Of a stretch of 64,000 nt of DNA, positions 36,438 through 47,345 are shown piece by piece. The first letter of the stretch is position 1. Each line of letters opens with the position of its first letter. The stretch spans positions 1 to 64,000 of the forward strand of contig JAODTK010001566.1 of NCBI GenBank assembly GCA_026419785.1. The letters run 5' to 3'. The position numbers and the translations under genes are program-made. Origin of the DNA: Sclerodactyla briareus (lineage: Eukaryota; Echinodermata; Holothuroidea; Dendrochirotida; Sclerodactylidae). The notes below the pieces were generated by a model. That model saw only the letters and a list, made by a program, of their open reading frames with translations. It was not told where the DNA came from and made no database searches.

Positions 36438-38299
36438 ATGGAGCGCCACTCAGGGTCTAAAAGTCATTACAAACAAGGCAGTCTAAATCGCATCGTATCA
36501 GCTTTTCGATGTTCGTATCAGCTTTTTGGTGGTTCGCTTCAGCCTTTAATCGTTGTGTCAGCAATTTTATTCCGCGCAGCAGCAATGTTTTATGCATCGC
36601 ACCAGCCATTTAATTCCTTGGCATCACCGATATTCCTCCCTCATCCCTCCTTCCCTCTCCCTTCCGGCCGTCAACATTGCATGTTCGTTTTCATTCTGCG
36701 TATCGGTTTTTTGCTTTCCTTGCATCAGCAATTTAATACTCGCATCAACTATATCACTTCTTCGCATCAACGTTTTCATTCCTCGGCATGAGACATTTTG
36801 TTATTATTCGCATTACTGATCATTTTGCCTTTACCATCAGCATGCGTCCTTAGCAGTAGCATTTTTTGTTCCTCACAAGATCAATTTTATTGCTCGCATG
36901 GACTGTTTCCTTCCTACCAGCTCGTTTACAGCCTCGCATCAGGTTTTTTATTAGCCTCCCCAGTGTTTATCATGCCATCGTACCATCTTCCTGCGTAGCT
37001 AGTACTGATATGAATAATAAATATAGGTCTATTGGAGAGTGACATACACGCAGGTTAGGGTTTTATTGTCAGATCACAATAAGCTAGTTCGGAGTTACAA
37101 AACAACACTTGCAATTGGTCATTTGTGATAACTCTCTCAGCGCTGTTTTCCTTGTGTCCATAGTTTCTGTGTGACTCTGAGCTCGCCGTAATTAGTCAGC
37201 ACGGAACTGGCAATAACTTCGTTAAACCGGCTGGATTTCGTTTCGCAAATAAATAAAATAAATACAGGAAGTCTGTGAAATTATTCCCTGAAAACTATTA
37301 GTCCCAACAATTATGAACCTTCAGATACAGTAAAATATATCACCACCATTATCACACCCCGGACTGCCAATTCGAAGAGGCCATCCAATCAACACCGCTT
37401 CGCTTAATTGAATTCGCGCCGACATTAACATTTTTAAAGAGATTATTCGTTCTAAATGTTCTACTCTACGCAGGTTCATAAATATTAAGAAATCTCCAAT
37501 TGTCGTATGACACCTGACAGTGGATCATGTTATAACTACATATTCGCGGAATTTCCTCTTGCTTTCTATTTCATTAGGCATCCAGTAATGCCTTCTACTA
37601 AAATAAACTGGTTTTCTCTATGTAGGGACCGATTTGAGATTATATTATCGAACACTGGGATGAAAATGTGAAGTATCTGAAGATCGCAGTACTCCATTGA
37701 AATACTATGTGGCATTGGCCAAGCAGTACCTAGTTTGTCACAAATGCCAGCGCGGAGGGACAATGACTCATGCGCAGGAGCTATCTCCGAACGCCTATTC
37801 ATATGACGGTCACCTTGCCATTAATAAATATGCATGGCATAATAGCCCACGCAGGATTTAGGTTTGATGCGACGCTTAAAATCGCTTGGCGGCTGGAAAA
37901 CGATGGTAAGAAGCAGTCGATGCGAACAATGGAAATTGGTGTTGCGAGGTAAACACAAGTACTGCGAAGGGAAAATTGTTCATGCGGGGATTGAATTGCT
38001 AATGCGAACCGTATAAATAAGTTGGATGGGCAGAAGGGAAATTTATGATGCCCAGCAAAAAAACATGTCTGATGCCGTGTGCTATACAAAGTGTGCGCAA
38101 GGAAAGCAAAACTAATGCGAAGAATACAAATAATGAAATAATGATTGCAAGGCAAATGATCTGTAATGGAGGAGGAACACAGATAGCTGATGTGAAGAAT
38201 ATATAGCTGATACGCGAATATAAAAGCTGATACGAAAATCGAAACGCTGATACGATGCGATAGACTTGCTGCAATGACTTTTTGCCGATTGCGCTCCAA
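36438..38299. mobile_element. Foldback element with long inverted arms of ~21-base repeats
   Basis: The left arm (about 36438-37000) and right arm (about 37790-38299, inverted) share a terminus '(A/T)TGGAGCGC', then 'aaaagtcatt', then 'atcgcatcgtatcagc'. Each continues with many degenerate units of about 21 bases built on TTCGCATCAGC plus a T-rich half. The sequence CCAGCT directly flanks both ends (36432-36437 and 38300-38305) and is a likely target-site duplication. The interior of about 0.8 kb (37010-37780) has no recognised coding sequence. The structure is that of foldback elements, such as sea urchin TU. Open frames in the arms arise from the repeats. Confidence 0.75.
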
Positions 38300-38579
38300 C
38301 CAGCTGCCTTATGGGACCATCGGGCTTTAGGTAACTAATAATATAACTGCATGCAAAGCTATAGTTGCTTGCTTACTCGCCCCTGTTTGGAACCCGTGGT
38401 CATCACATACTTATGTTGACTAGCATTTGACACTGCATTCCCACTGATAAGTACAGTGCGTACTCCCTACAAAGCGCCAACTTCCGATTTGACTTGGTCC
38501 AGCCGCGACAGCCAACCTTTTTATCGCACACCTCACCTTATGGGCGTTTTCCCTAACTCTGTGATTTAGGATGGCATTA

Positions 38580-39060
38580 TTAGCGATGCGGTCGTTGTCC
38601 CCCCGTCTTTCTGTCGCTTCCTTTCTGCTCCGCGTCCTGCTTTTCTGCCCTTACCCTCTTCTTTCCTTTTTGGTGATTCCCGTCCCCCTCCCGTTTGCCT
38701 TTCGGCTCTTTTGTGCCCGCTTCTTGCCTTGTTCCCCTCCGTTTTCTCCTGCCGCTTTCCGTGCTTTTCTCGTTTCCGTTATCGGTACCCTTCTGCTTTC
38801 CTTCCCCTACCTTTGCTACCTGATTCTTGCCACCAACCCCTCTTTTCATGTTCCTTGTCTCCTCCGGCCCTCGTTTTTATGCCTTTCACCTGTTTCTCTC
38901 CTCATTCCTTCCCTTTCTGTGCAGTGACCTGCTTCCCCAGTGCTCCACGTCGATACTTTTTCATCTTTTATCTCCGCTTTATTTTTTTTTGCAGCCCCTT
39001 CTCTTTCTGTTGACGTCTTCCCTTCTTTATCTGCACCCCTTTTTGGTCCTCTATTTTGAT
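38580..39060. repeat. Pyrimidine-rich tract
   Basis: About 480 bases on the plus strand are dominated by C and T (TTTCTG, TTCCTT and CCCT motifs), with a few degenerate internal repeats of 'ctgctttcctt'-like units. The Phe-, Leu- and Pro-rich plus-strand frames of up to 157 codons are compositional. Confidence 0.65.
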
Positions 39061-39766
39061 TCTTTTTTCTATGGGCATGAGAGGCAAGGTCCCCTCACCT
39101 CGTGCTCCTATGCTTCAGGTGCTTTTCCCTCCCTTCATCTACAGTTGAGTATGAGTGTGATGACGGACTTCTTTAAGTACTTTTCCATCTATGATAGAGT
39201 TTTTCCCCCCGTGAACGATAACCCACTTCCTGCCTTTCACTTGGTGATTGTTGCATTGGTGCTTTTTATTTCTCAAAGAGCACGCTCCTTACGGAGGTGA
39301 GAGGATTGCGCCACCAACCCAAACCTCCCCTAGTCACCCAACAGTCTCCACTGGTACGACACACATCGACTAAAAGATACTCTGATGTGATACATACATC
39401 GAAGGATGAGACTCGGCAGACAGTGCCGCTTCTTATAAATACACAGTCTTTATCCCCCACGAAAGTCCAAGCTATTTTTTCGTAAAACGTATTTGAGTAC
39501 TGAGCTTCCCCCACCAGAGACAATCACCAACAGACACCCCTCTGCGGCAGTAGCACCATACCAAGGAGAAGCCCTGACCCCGCTCCACACCCCCCCAACA
39601 CTCTCCTTTGAGAGAGGGTTTGATTTAACTCCCCCCCCACATGTTTGCGTGATCTTCCCAGACTCCATGCTTTCGTGAACCTTTTTGTCTTCATACTTAC
39701 ACATAATTGAATAAGCAGTAGCTAGGGGGAAGACCAAAACATTTTTTTTATGTATTTAAACACTGG

Positions 39767-40144
39767 TTTATTACATTTTATCTGTAACCCACCAACCATG
39801 AAGAGCAGACTCAAGGACCGCGAAGGGTCCGCGGCCTCCTCAGCACTTGCTCGGTCGGGACCTTGGACTCGGATTTAGCCTCGCTCACAAGCGCCTCGAC
39901 TACACCACACTACCTCGTAAAAATTACTTCCTTGCAACAGCTCAGACTGCTGGGATGATTGCTGAAACAAGCTGAATACCTTCACACCATTGCCACCATG
40001 ATTTGGACGACCCCACTGAGGAAATGAGAGGGCTGATATTGTGCCCATCTGCCTGTGTATGGTTTCCAACTGGCCGTTTTTCTGCCCGATTGGAAATTTG
40101 GGGGCAGAGAAAAAGGCCTTCGCAAGAAGGAAAGTTTTAATCAT
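39767..40144 (-). CDS. Unassigned 89-codon antisense frame followed by AATAAA
   Basis: On the minus strand an 89-codon frame runs 40144-39875. Its product includes PKFPIGQKNGQLETIHRQMG and SALSFPQWGRPNHGG, which look protein-like but which I do not recognise. A polyadenylation hexamer AATAAA lies about 100 bases downstream, at 39772-39767. The frame lies antisense in MEN1 intron 1 and could be the last exon of a nested gene, a retroposed fragment, or chance. No upstream splice partner was identified. Confidence 0.25.
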
Positions 40145-40750
40145 AAGTTCTATAGACTAATGTATCCATTTTTGATTACTTGACGAAGTCAGAGGACTAT
40201 ATGCAGTCATGACAGTATGTGTGTGGGGTGTGACTTGGCCTTTTCTGTTTTTAGCAATCATTCGAGGGACATGCCCCCCGAAACTTAGACGGTCTCACAC
40301 TGATGACCAAGTGAAGGGTCCTCTATGTTGTGTTTATACAATTAGGTCAAAAGGTCATTGTGGGTTACTTTTTACATGCAATGATATTTTATGCTTCTCC
40401 TCCTACAGTTGAAATTCAATGATCAGCAAAGTTGTCAGTTTACCAGGAGATTAATGCTATTGTTTGGTCACTATGGGGGTAATTTCGGCCAAAAAAAAAA
40501 AAAAAAATGGTCTTTTAAGGGTCATATGAAGAAAATGCTCTTCTCCAATGCTTCTGCGGGGACTATGTGTAATTCCAGTGTCTTAGCACCCAAAAAGCCA
40601 CAATATATATTAAATCTCTTCCAGGCTGGCATGGTGGAAAGTATCCTGAATCCAAAAAACACACCACCATGGCCAAGGAAGGACGAGAGGACGGTATCGG
40701 GCCAATCTTCCCGGGATGAGCTCCCCAGTGTGGAGACACTTTGCCTGCAG

Positions 40751-40915
40751 TTTGAGAAACGATCAAGGGATCGTTGATTCAAGCAAGTACAAGTCAGGAC
40801 TATGCCACCCAGGGAACTGGTCCAAGAAGGCTCTGACATTGTGTGGGGGTCGCTTAACAAGGTCCTTCTACAAGGGACAAGGCAACCTGGCAGTCCCTGT
40901 TCAGCTAATCTGCAG
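40751..40915 (+). CDS. MEN1: Menin, coding exon 2
   Basis: The acceptor is TTTGCCTGCAG and the donor CTGCAG|GTAAAA. The exon starts FEK and then, after a one-base frame change, reads an IKGSVDSS-like stretch. RELVQEGSDIVWGSL follows and matches human RELVKKVSDVIWNSL. The last part matches SRSYFKD..QSLFSFITG when read in shifting frames (RSFYKGQGNL, then QSLFS). At least two or three single-base indels and an apparent in-frame TGA are present relative to the family. Together with intact splice sites and correct exon order, this points to sequencing error or a decaying copy, not to a processed pseudogene. It joins exon 1 in phase 0. Confidence 0.78.
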
Positions 40916-41790
40916 GTAAAACTATACCGTTGTCACAATGTATTATGTACATGAGTGATAAATGAATTGATGATAATATTTCAACTTTCCTAGGAAATTT
41001 CCTCTTTTAAATGCAGTGTGCTCTCAACATGTGACAACGATCAACAGATAGGACCTGTTGAGAAAAAAAATGAGTACGCCTTTGGATGCCACCAAACAAG
41101 AATGAAAAAAGTGTCACGCTATGACCACAATGGACATGGGTTAAGTGTATACCTTGCAATCGTTACTCCGGTATCTACACTGAGTGTTACACTTGTGAAA
41201 GTTGGAGGCAGGTCTAGAAGGGGTTCCGAAGCAAGTTGGGAGAGGGTCTTAATCAGTAATAAAGGGAGAGAAACGTTTGTAGGTATAAACAACCTAATAG
41301 TTGGGGAGTCTGGCTCCACTCCCACTCCCATCACCCTTCCAAAAAAATCGGATTCCTTAATAAAAATGTTAATATTTGTGAAATCTATCCAGGGCATGAA
41401 ATGTGTCAAGCACGAAGACTGGCAAACAGGTTGGTGTGGCCAGATGTGGAACCCTTCAAGTTTGCCAGGGTTGCTAGATAGTGGGAAATTAGGGTGCAAT
41501 GTTGCAAGAAGGTAAAATTTTCGTAGCGCGCAGATTTACAAACCTTAGTGTTTTGTTGAATTGGGAATATTGTGGATTTGGCAGTGTACCGCGTCTCCGC
41601 TGCGCCGTGGAAAACTTTAGGCTTTAGCGCAGTAACTATCTAAGGCTTTATCAGATTGATCTGAAACTTGATAAAATTTTGGATTGAGTTCGGAAATGGG
41701 CATCACTGCATGTAGGTTGCCCCTCTTTCTAAAAATAGCTTGGACCTGCTCTTTGATTAGAAGTGGCCATGTGAGAAAATGACCAGAACC

Positions 41791-41850
41791 CATGTTATGG
41801 CAAGTTTATAAGCGATTCCCCCCAATTACATTTTACCACGACATCTGCCA
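41791..41850 (+). mobile_element. Fragment matching the terminal region of the DIRS-like element
   Basis: 'gttatggcaagtttataagcgatt' with a following 'ttttaccacgacatctgcc' matches 62567-62620, the sequence just past the recombinase gene of the DIRS-like fossil. Only one arm of that region's hairpin is present here. It is a short relic of the same or a related family. Confidence 0.45.
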
Positions 41851-42764
41851 TACTCGCTAGCTACTAGCTACCCGAATCTGATGTTCTTAAGACAGAGTGT
41901 CCACCCCGCCATCCGTTATGGAGCGAGAAGTGAAGCGGAGATGATCAGAATGCTTTTTCCACAGTTAATAATTTTCATTTTCTTGCATGTAGGTAATATG
42001 ACGTTGGTACAGGAGACAGAATTTTGTCAAGGTCATCATGTGAGGATTTGAGGCAAGAATAACAAACTGCAGGTCACGCGGGGTGGCCACTGCACAATAG
42101 GCTCGGAAGCTGCAGGGCGTCGGACGTTTGATGAAAAGTGGGGGGGACACACATCGAATACAAATTATCATCTGAGCGGAGCGCCACATCAGTTGGCGCG
42201 AAGGTACCAGAAAATTCAAGATTTCATGCCCTCCTCCAGATCGACGGAGGAAACGGGCAAATTGCCAGGATCAAAGCACCCATTACATGGTGATTGAGTG
42301 AAAGACAGACAAAAAGGGTGTCATTGTGCTTACTAAGATGAGTTACCAATATCACACATGGTATTCTTTAGGACCTTTTCTACTCTGGCTTTGTTTCCTG
42401 GATCCAGGGGTCTAGGAACGCGACCATGGTGGGATCGAAGGAAAGACAGAGGCGTACGGAACCACTCCAATTTGGGAGCAGAGAAAGGTTTGTACCAAAT
42501 TTTCCAAAGTTCAGTATTGGAAACTACCGGTGCGCGCAAAGCGTGCGAAAAAAAAAAAAAATTGCATTGTTTCCGGGAATTTTAATCGAAAAAGTGCACA
42601 AAAATTCAGAATTTTTTTCCTTGCCTGTTTCTTCCCCCAAATTCCACAAAAGTTTTAGGCCTAAATTTTTTGCATCTCAGAAAAACTGGGGAGGAGGGGG
42701 GTCTGCCCCAAGGCTCTGAAAGTAATTGCAGTGAACAATGATTCGAAAGTATTACATCGAATTA

Positions 42765-43115
42765 TTTGCCTAAAACGCCTGGAAGAAAAATGCCATTGCG
42801 TGGGAACACAAAAATATGCACTTTGGCTATTCGATTGAAAATTTGAGAACCGGTATGAAACACATAGGTAATCCTTCGACTTCGGCGCTAGTCGGGTCCA
42901 GGTCTTCACCTGGGATCCGCACCGGGAATAGTGGACTTAAGAGAATTTCCAACACGATTATTGTTTGGTTAGACCGAAATTGAATCAGTTTAGAGTGATA
43001 CAAAATCGGGAATGTGCCTATATTTTTTAACGTCCGGGGGGAAGTGGGGGGGACAAAAACGATATGCGATCCCCCCCCAGTGGGGGGACTGTCCCCCCCC
43101 ATCCCCCACCTGTTA
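42765..43115 (+). repeat. Dispersed repeat family, copy 2
   Basis: This is the same family and orientation as 22790-23200, with the shared 'ggtaatccttcgacttcggc' and 'tgtttggttagac' landmarks and the closing G- and C-tracts. The preceding 200 bases, including a GCGC hairpin followed by an A-run, may belong to the same unit. It lies in MEN1 intron 2. Confidence 0.6.
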
Positions 43116-44271
43116 ATGCCCATGAGGAGCTGTGCTAGTGTATTACCAGGTAAAGTAAAGTAGTAAAAATTTAGGAGCAAGTGGACTTTATTTGAACCAT
43201 GATGCTTTTCCGATTATTTTCGCCGTATCTTAATTCGCTGCTCTAATGTAGCCTAAAAGGCAGCAACATTTTTCTGCGATGGTTTGTCTGGTTGGACAGA
43301 CTGAAAGACTATAGAATTTAAACACTGACTCAAGTAATTGCTTCGGGACAGATGACTCATATATGCACGCATGATAGTCATGCAGATGGCATGCGGGCAT
43401 TCTGCATTCCCAGAAGGGAGTAATAAATCATTGATATGAAGAACTGATGTTATATCAGGAGAAAGAAAAGAAAACACTAATAGTACAGACGGCTCATTAG
43501 CTCAGACAGCCATTAGGAAAGGGGAAGGTTTCAAGCCATGCTATTGGTTACTAGGTTTAAGCCTACTGTGCATGGAAAGAAGCGACTTTATCGAGTTCCT
43601 AATTAGCCTCTCTACGCAAACCTGTTGAGTATATTAGTGCAAATCCACATTTCGGCTAATCTGATAACAAGGATAATAAAAATGGTTAGTGAAGCAGAAT
43701 CAACAATATACTCATGAATGCTGATGACTGCGATTGTTTTTCTTCATATTCTGATAACTGTAGTGATGCATGGCAGGCATGTTGCATTGAATTCACTCGG
43801 GGCACATTGTATACATATATGTATGTGCAGTACTTCACAGTGACTGGCTGCTGACTGCGCAAACATTGTCTTTCTTAAGCTGAATGATACGTTCAACTTA
43901 AGTCCGTATGGTATCATGAGATGGAATTTATTAAAAGTCAGGGTCAGCTTTGTGAACCAACTCTCAAGTTATTTCACGTTTGACAGGAAATACAGAAAAA
44001 AGAGAAATGGTTGAATCATGGGCAGAACCTATGTAGTGGAATAGCATTCTGTGGTGACCTGATCTAAGGAACCAGTCACCTCCCGTATGCTGTGTAAAGA
44101 AACTTTATCTCATCAATCAATTATCCAAAGCTCAGCAACATCAGTTGTATAACCGGTTAAAACCCCCAACCTTGCACATAAAAGTCGTCATATAGCATTA
44201 CTTTGCACCTGGCTGTAATTGAACTATGCCGAGCGTTGTCTTATGTGTCTGAAATCATCCTCTCTCAACAG

Positions 44272-44469
44272 GTAAATAAGTTGGACCGCTTGGGTTGCTT
44301 TGCAGTAAGTAGCAGCATTCCAGATCCTAGGCCTACAAAGATGTCCACCTGGCCCTCTCTGAGGACCACGCGGGTGTCTTCGGTGCGGCGGGCAAGGAGA
44401 CCGCAGAGGTCACGTGGCATGGCAAAGGGAACGAAGATAAGAGGAGGACCAAAAACCGATTCACAACAG
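44272..44469 (+). CDS. MEN1: Menin, coding exon 3
   Basis: The acceptor is TCTCTCAACAG and the donor ACAACAG|GTATGT. The exon opens with [11 protein letters not shown], matching human TKLDSSGVAFAV. After a frame change it reads [20 protein letters not shown] and [14 protein letters not shown], near-identical to the most conserved stretch of menin. This is the strongest evidence for the gene assignment. A residue or two is missing in the HAWVVFG region, and the final codons change frame again ([11 protein letters not shown] fits the family better). This region lies in the transglutaminase-like fold of the menin N-terminal half. Confidence 0.88.
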
Positions 44470-45600
44470 GTATGTATGTCTATCACGGTTGGTGTTTTAG
44501 CTGGTGGTAGGTTTAGGATAATTAATAATGATAATACTAAACACATATGTCTATCAAGCCTAGATTAAGCAGGCGAAGACTGGGAGATGCAAAGTGAGTA
44601 AAGTAGCTCCCGGGTACATGGTTTTCTGGAGATCCGAGGAATGTATGGTTCCCAACACCGGGAGCAACTACGAAAATATAAAAAAGCATAGCTGGAGTAC
44701 CTGGATGGCCACTCCCTCGACAAGACTTCATGAAGTTGAGAAGAGAATGGCAAATTTGGGATAGGAGGTCTAATGCCTTTACGGATCCCGCCTGACATCA
44801 ATCTGCTCTTGAAAATGTTGACTGATACCACAACAACTAATATCATGCAAAGTAGTAAAGAAACGTAGGGTCCCATAATCATCAATCACATCACCCAGCA
44901 TACTTAGAAGGTAGAAATCTGGTTTTTGATAGGTTTATGCCATTAGGCTGGTTGCCAGAGGGCAGTTTTTTAGAAGGAATGTCGAGCTTGTTTTATCGTG
45001 ATGGCGATTACCTCACTGAATTTCAGATCCTGTATTTTATCAAATTCGGGAAAGTTCTCTTTTTATTTAATAAAAATTTTTCAGTTTTAAAAGGAATATG
45101 TACAAACAATATCCTAGTCTCTGCAAAAAATGTGACGATACGGCTACAAAAATAAAAGGTGTTAATAAATCCCATAATCGTACGATGAAACAAATATAGT
45201 AAATAAACCAATTGTATGTTTCTGTTTCCAGCCCAAAAATACATGGCAACCAAAGTGCGGTCTCACATCAGGGACGTTGTATGTATATAGCGCCACTTTG
45301 TATTAATATTAGTCAAGTAATATACACGGTTCTTGCCAGTTCTCTCCGTAAAAAAATGCAAAAAGTTTTGGAAACGCTGTTTGTTTTTGTAAATAGCGCC
45401 CCAAAGACTTCACAAATTGTGCGCAAAATGCAATATTTCAAGAGAGGAAGGAGGGGAAAACAAAACAAATGTTGTAAACAGCGTGCCTAACTGACTATTA
45501 AAAATGTTTGACAGTTGGAATTTGCGGGAGAATGAGAGAAGAGTTTATACTGGATTTCGGGAAGATATTGGTGGAAGGCAGTAAGTGTTTGCGGGCGCTT

Positions 45601-45760
45601 GGGTGCGCGGTATATTACCGGTATTCACATTATACCGGTGCTGCAGCACCGGTACTGTCAGTTGACCGACGGCCTATGCACAGGTACTATTACCGGTTAA
45701 AAAACGTGGGGATGCTTTTTTCAAATTACCGGTAATGCTAAAAGCACTGGTGCTTGTAGT
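45601..45760. mobile_element. hAT-like transposon end with TTACCGGTAA repeats
   Basis: About six palindromic units based on ACCGGT (ATTACCGGTATT, ATACCGGTGC, TTACCGGTAA and similar) lie within 160 bases. They include a perfect 22-base palindrome at 45633-45654 with centre GCTGCAGC. The design resembles the blocks at 9340 and 15928 but with another core motif. A CAGNGTTG terminus was not clearly seen, so the superfamily is inferred from the layout. Confidence 0.4.
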
Positions 45761-46329
45761 ACGTGTCAATTCGGCGGCCGCACACATCATGGTTTCAGAA
45801 TTTAAATTTACCTTTACAAATGTTTTTATAAAATAAATTATTCTAGTACTAAAATAACCATTCTGCTTCATTGTCGGTAAATAAGGTTGACCATTTCAAA
45901 GGACTGCTGATCATCCGTTAATTAAGTATGTGGGACAATGGCAAACGTTAGTTTACGTGGTTGTTCATGACAGAAGTATCCATTTAAAGAAAAAAAAAAT
46001 TCTATACATAACACGGGGAAAAATTGATGATGAACAAAAAGCTTGCGTGGAATTCCGCTCATCTGCCCTGAGGATATCGCCAAATCAAAGTCAATTCAAA
46101 TTGCCGTAAATATCTTCCAAAATTATGAGGCAAAACTAAACAACTGTCTTTTCTATCACTCAATGGGAATTTTCTGCCAAGATATACATCAACGGTCAGC
46201 GACATCGACGCGATTTCGGGAGGACGATGCTGAATATCACTACCGCCCGGCGTTAGTAGCCAATTCCGGGAGCCGGGCGCAAAACATTGGTAAGGGAGGT
46301 AAAAAGCCCGGCGCCCGCTTAAATATAAG

Positions 46330-47345
46330 CTTTTTATATAGCGCTTCTCCCAAAAGGCTCGAAGCGATTGACAAAAAAACAGAAACATGCGAACAAAAAC
46401 ATTATATGACAAGATTAAACAAATGCGTTTTAGAAGGGACTTGAAGGTAGACGAAGTTCTGACAATGACGGAGATCTTAAGGGCGTCTGTTATATAGGCC
46501 GGGCACAGCATGTGAGAAACCACGTTGCCAGTTTGAGGGATGTCCTGTGTGTGGGACAATTAGGAGTTTTCTGTCGGCAGTTCTGAGATGACGGCGGAGG
46601 CTTGTAATCCTTAAGCAGAGGACTGAGGTATGCGGGTCAGTGTGGATAGACCTAAATGCTAGTAGTAACATCTTAAATGATGCGTTCATGAATGGAAAGC
46701 CAGTGAAGTGATTTCAGGATTGGTGTGATACGTCCATAGGACGGAATCGGCAGACAACCTTTGCAGTAGAGTTGAGGATCCGCTGCAGCGGTTTGAGAGT
46801 GGTATTGGTAGCGAAAGGTGCGTGCTACAGTAGTCAAGTTTAGAGGTTAATGAAGCATGAGCAATAATGTAAAGAGGCAAGTTTCGTGAGATAAGAATGG
46901 ATCATCCAAGATATTGTAGCTGTACCCAGGCTTGAACGAGAAAGAAATAGTATTGGACAGGGGGACATTGGACATTTTCGAGTCAGTCGAGATCACTTCG
47001 AGATTTCAACCTCGCTGGAAGGAGTAATCCACGGATGTCGGATATCTGAGGGAAAGTGTCTGATGATCTGAAACAGTCTTTTCATCAAAAAAATAATAAA
47101 CTTCAGTTTTACTAGGGTTGAGTGTGAGCGTGATTGTTTGGCATCCAGTCATTGACATTATCGATACATCCCTCGAGACGACATATTGACGAGTCAATAT
47201 CAGCTGGTTGAACAAGGGAGATGATTTGAACGGTCATCAGCGTACCACGTGGAACTTCAAGAGGATGATCTGAGGAGGTCGCAGAGAGGGATTATGACAG
47301 CGAAAAGAGGAGTGGGCACACAGGCCCTGTGGGACATCACAGTCC
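46330..47345 (-). mobile_element. LINE fragment: reverse transcriptase (YADD) to 3' end
   Basis: On the minus strand the order is as follows. A VPQG-like block lies near 47335, the catalytic YADD motif near 47243, and the block LNPSKTEVYYF near 47100. Then come TSKLDYCS near 46850, a 'HTNPEITSLAF' stretch corresponding to HITPxLxSLHW, and a 3' end containing 'gaagcgctatataaaaagc' at 46335-46355. This covers the palm and thumb of an L2/CR1/Rex-type reverse transcriptase. Stops and frame changes are frequent, so it is inactive and 5'-truncated. Its tail shows it belongs to, or near, the family at 34042-34811. Confidence 0.75.

Larger units (their letters stand above)
33068..40750 (+). other. 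MEN1: MEN1 intron 1
   Basis: This 7.7-kb intron begins with GTAAAA and an A-run and ends TTTGCCTGCAG. It contains a TTTC microsatellite, a LINE 3' end, a solo transposon end, a SINE, a foldback element and a pyrimidine-rich tract, each listed separately. Between these I see no other gene on the plus strand. A palindromic 'ggcggcccccttttttggg' stretch near 33115-33150 is part of a G/C-tract repeat. Confidence 0.7.
40916..44271 (+). other. MEN1: MEN1 intron 2
   Basis: This 3.36-kb intron begins GTAAAAC and ends CTCTCTCAACAG. It holds a DIRS-end fragment (41791-41850), GC-rich mini-hairpins near 41512 and 42530, and the second copy of a dispersed repeat (42765-43115). The 165-codon open frame at 41018-41515 lies wholly in the intron. 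It has no recognised domain and is probably fortuitous. Confidence 0.7.

Noticed and set aside
36438-38299. CRISPR array
   Set aside because: The ~21-base units are degenerate, have no distinct spacers, and form two inverted arms in an animal genome. A foldback element fits better.
41018-41515. 165-codon plus-strand frame
   Set aside because: It lies wholly inside MEN1 intron 2, has no splice support and matches no known domain.
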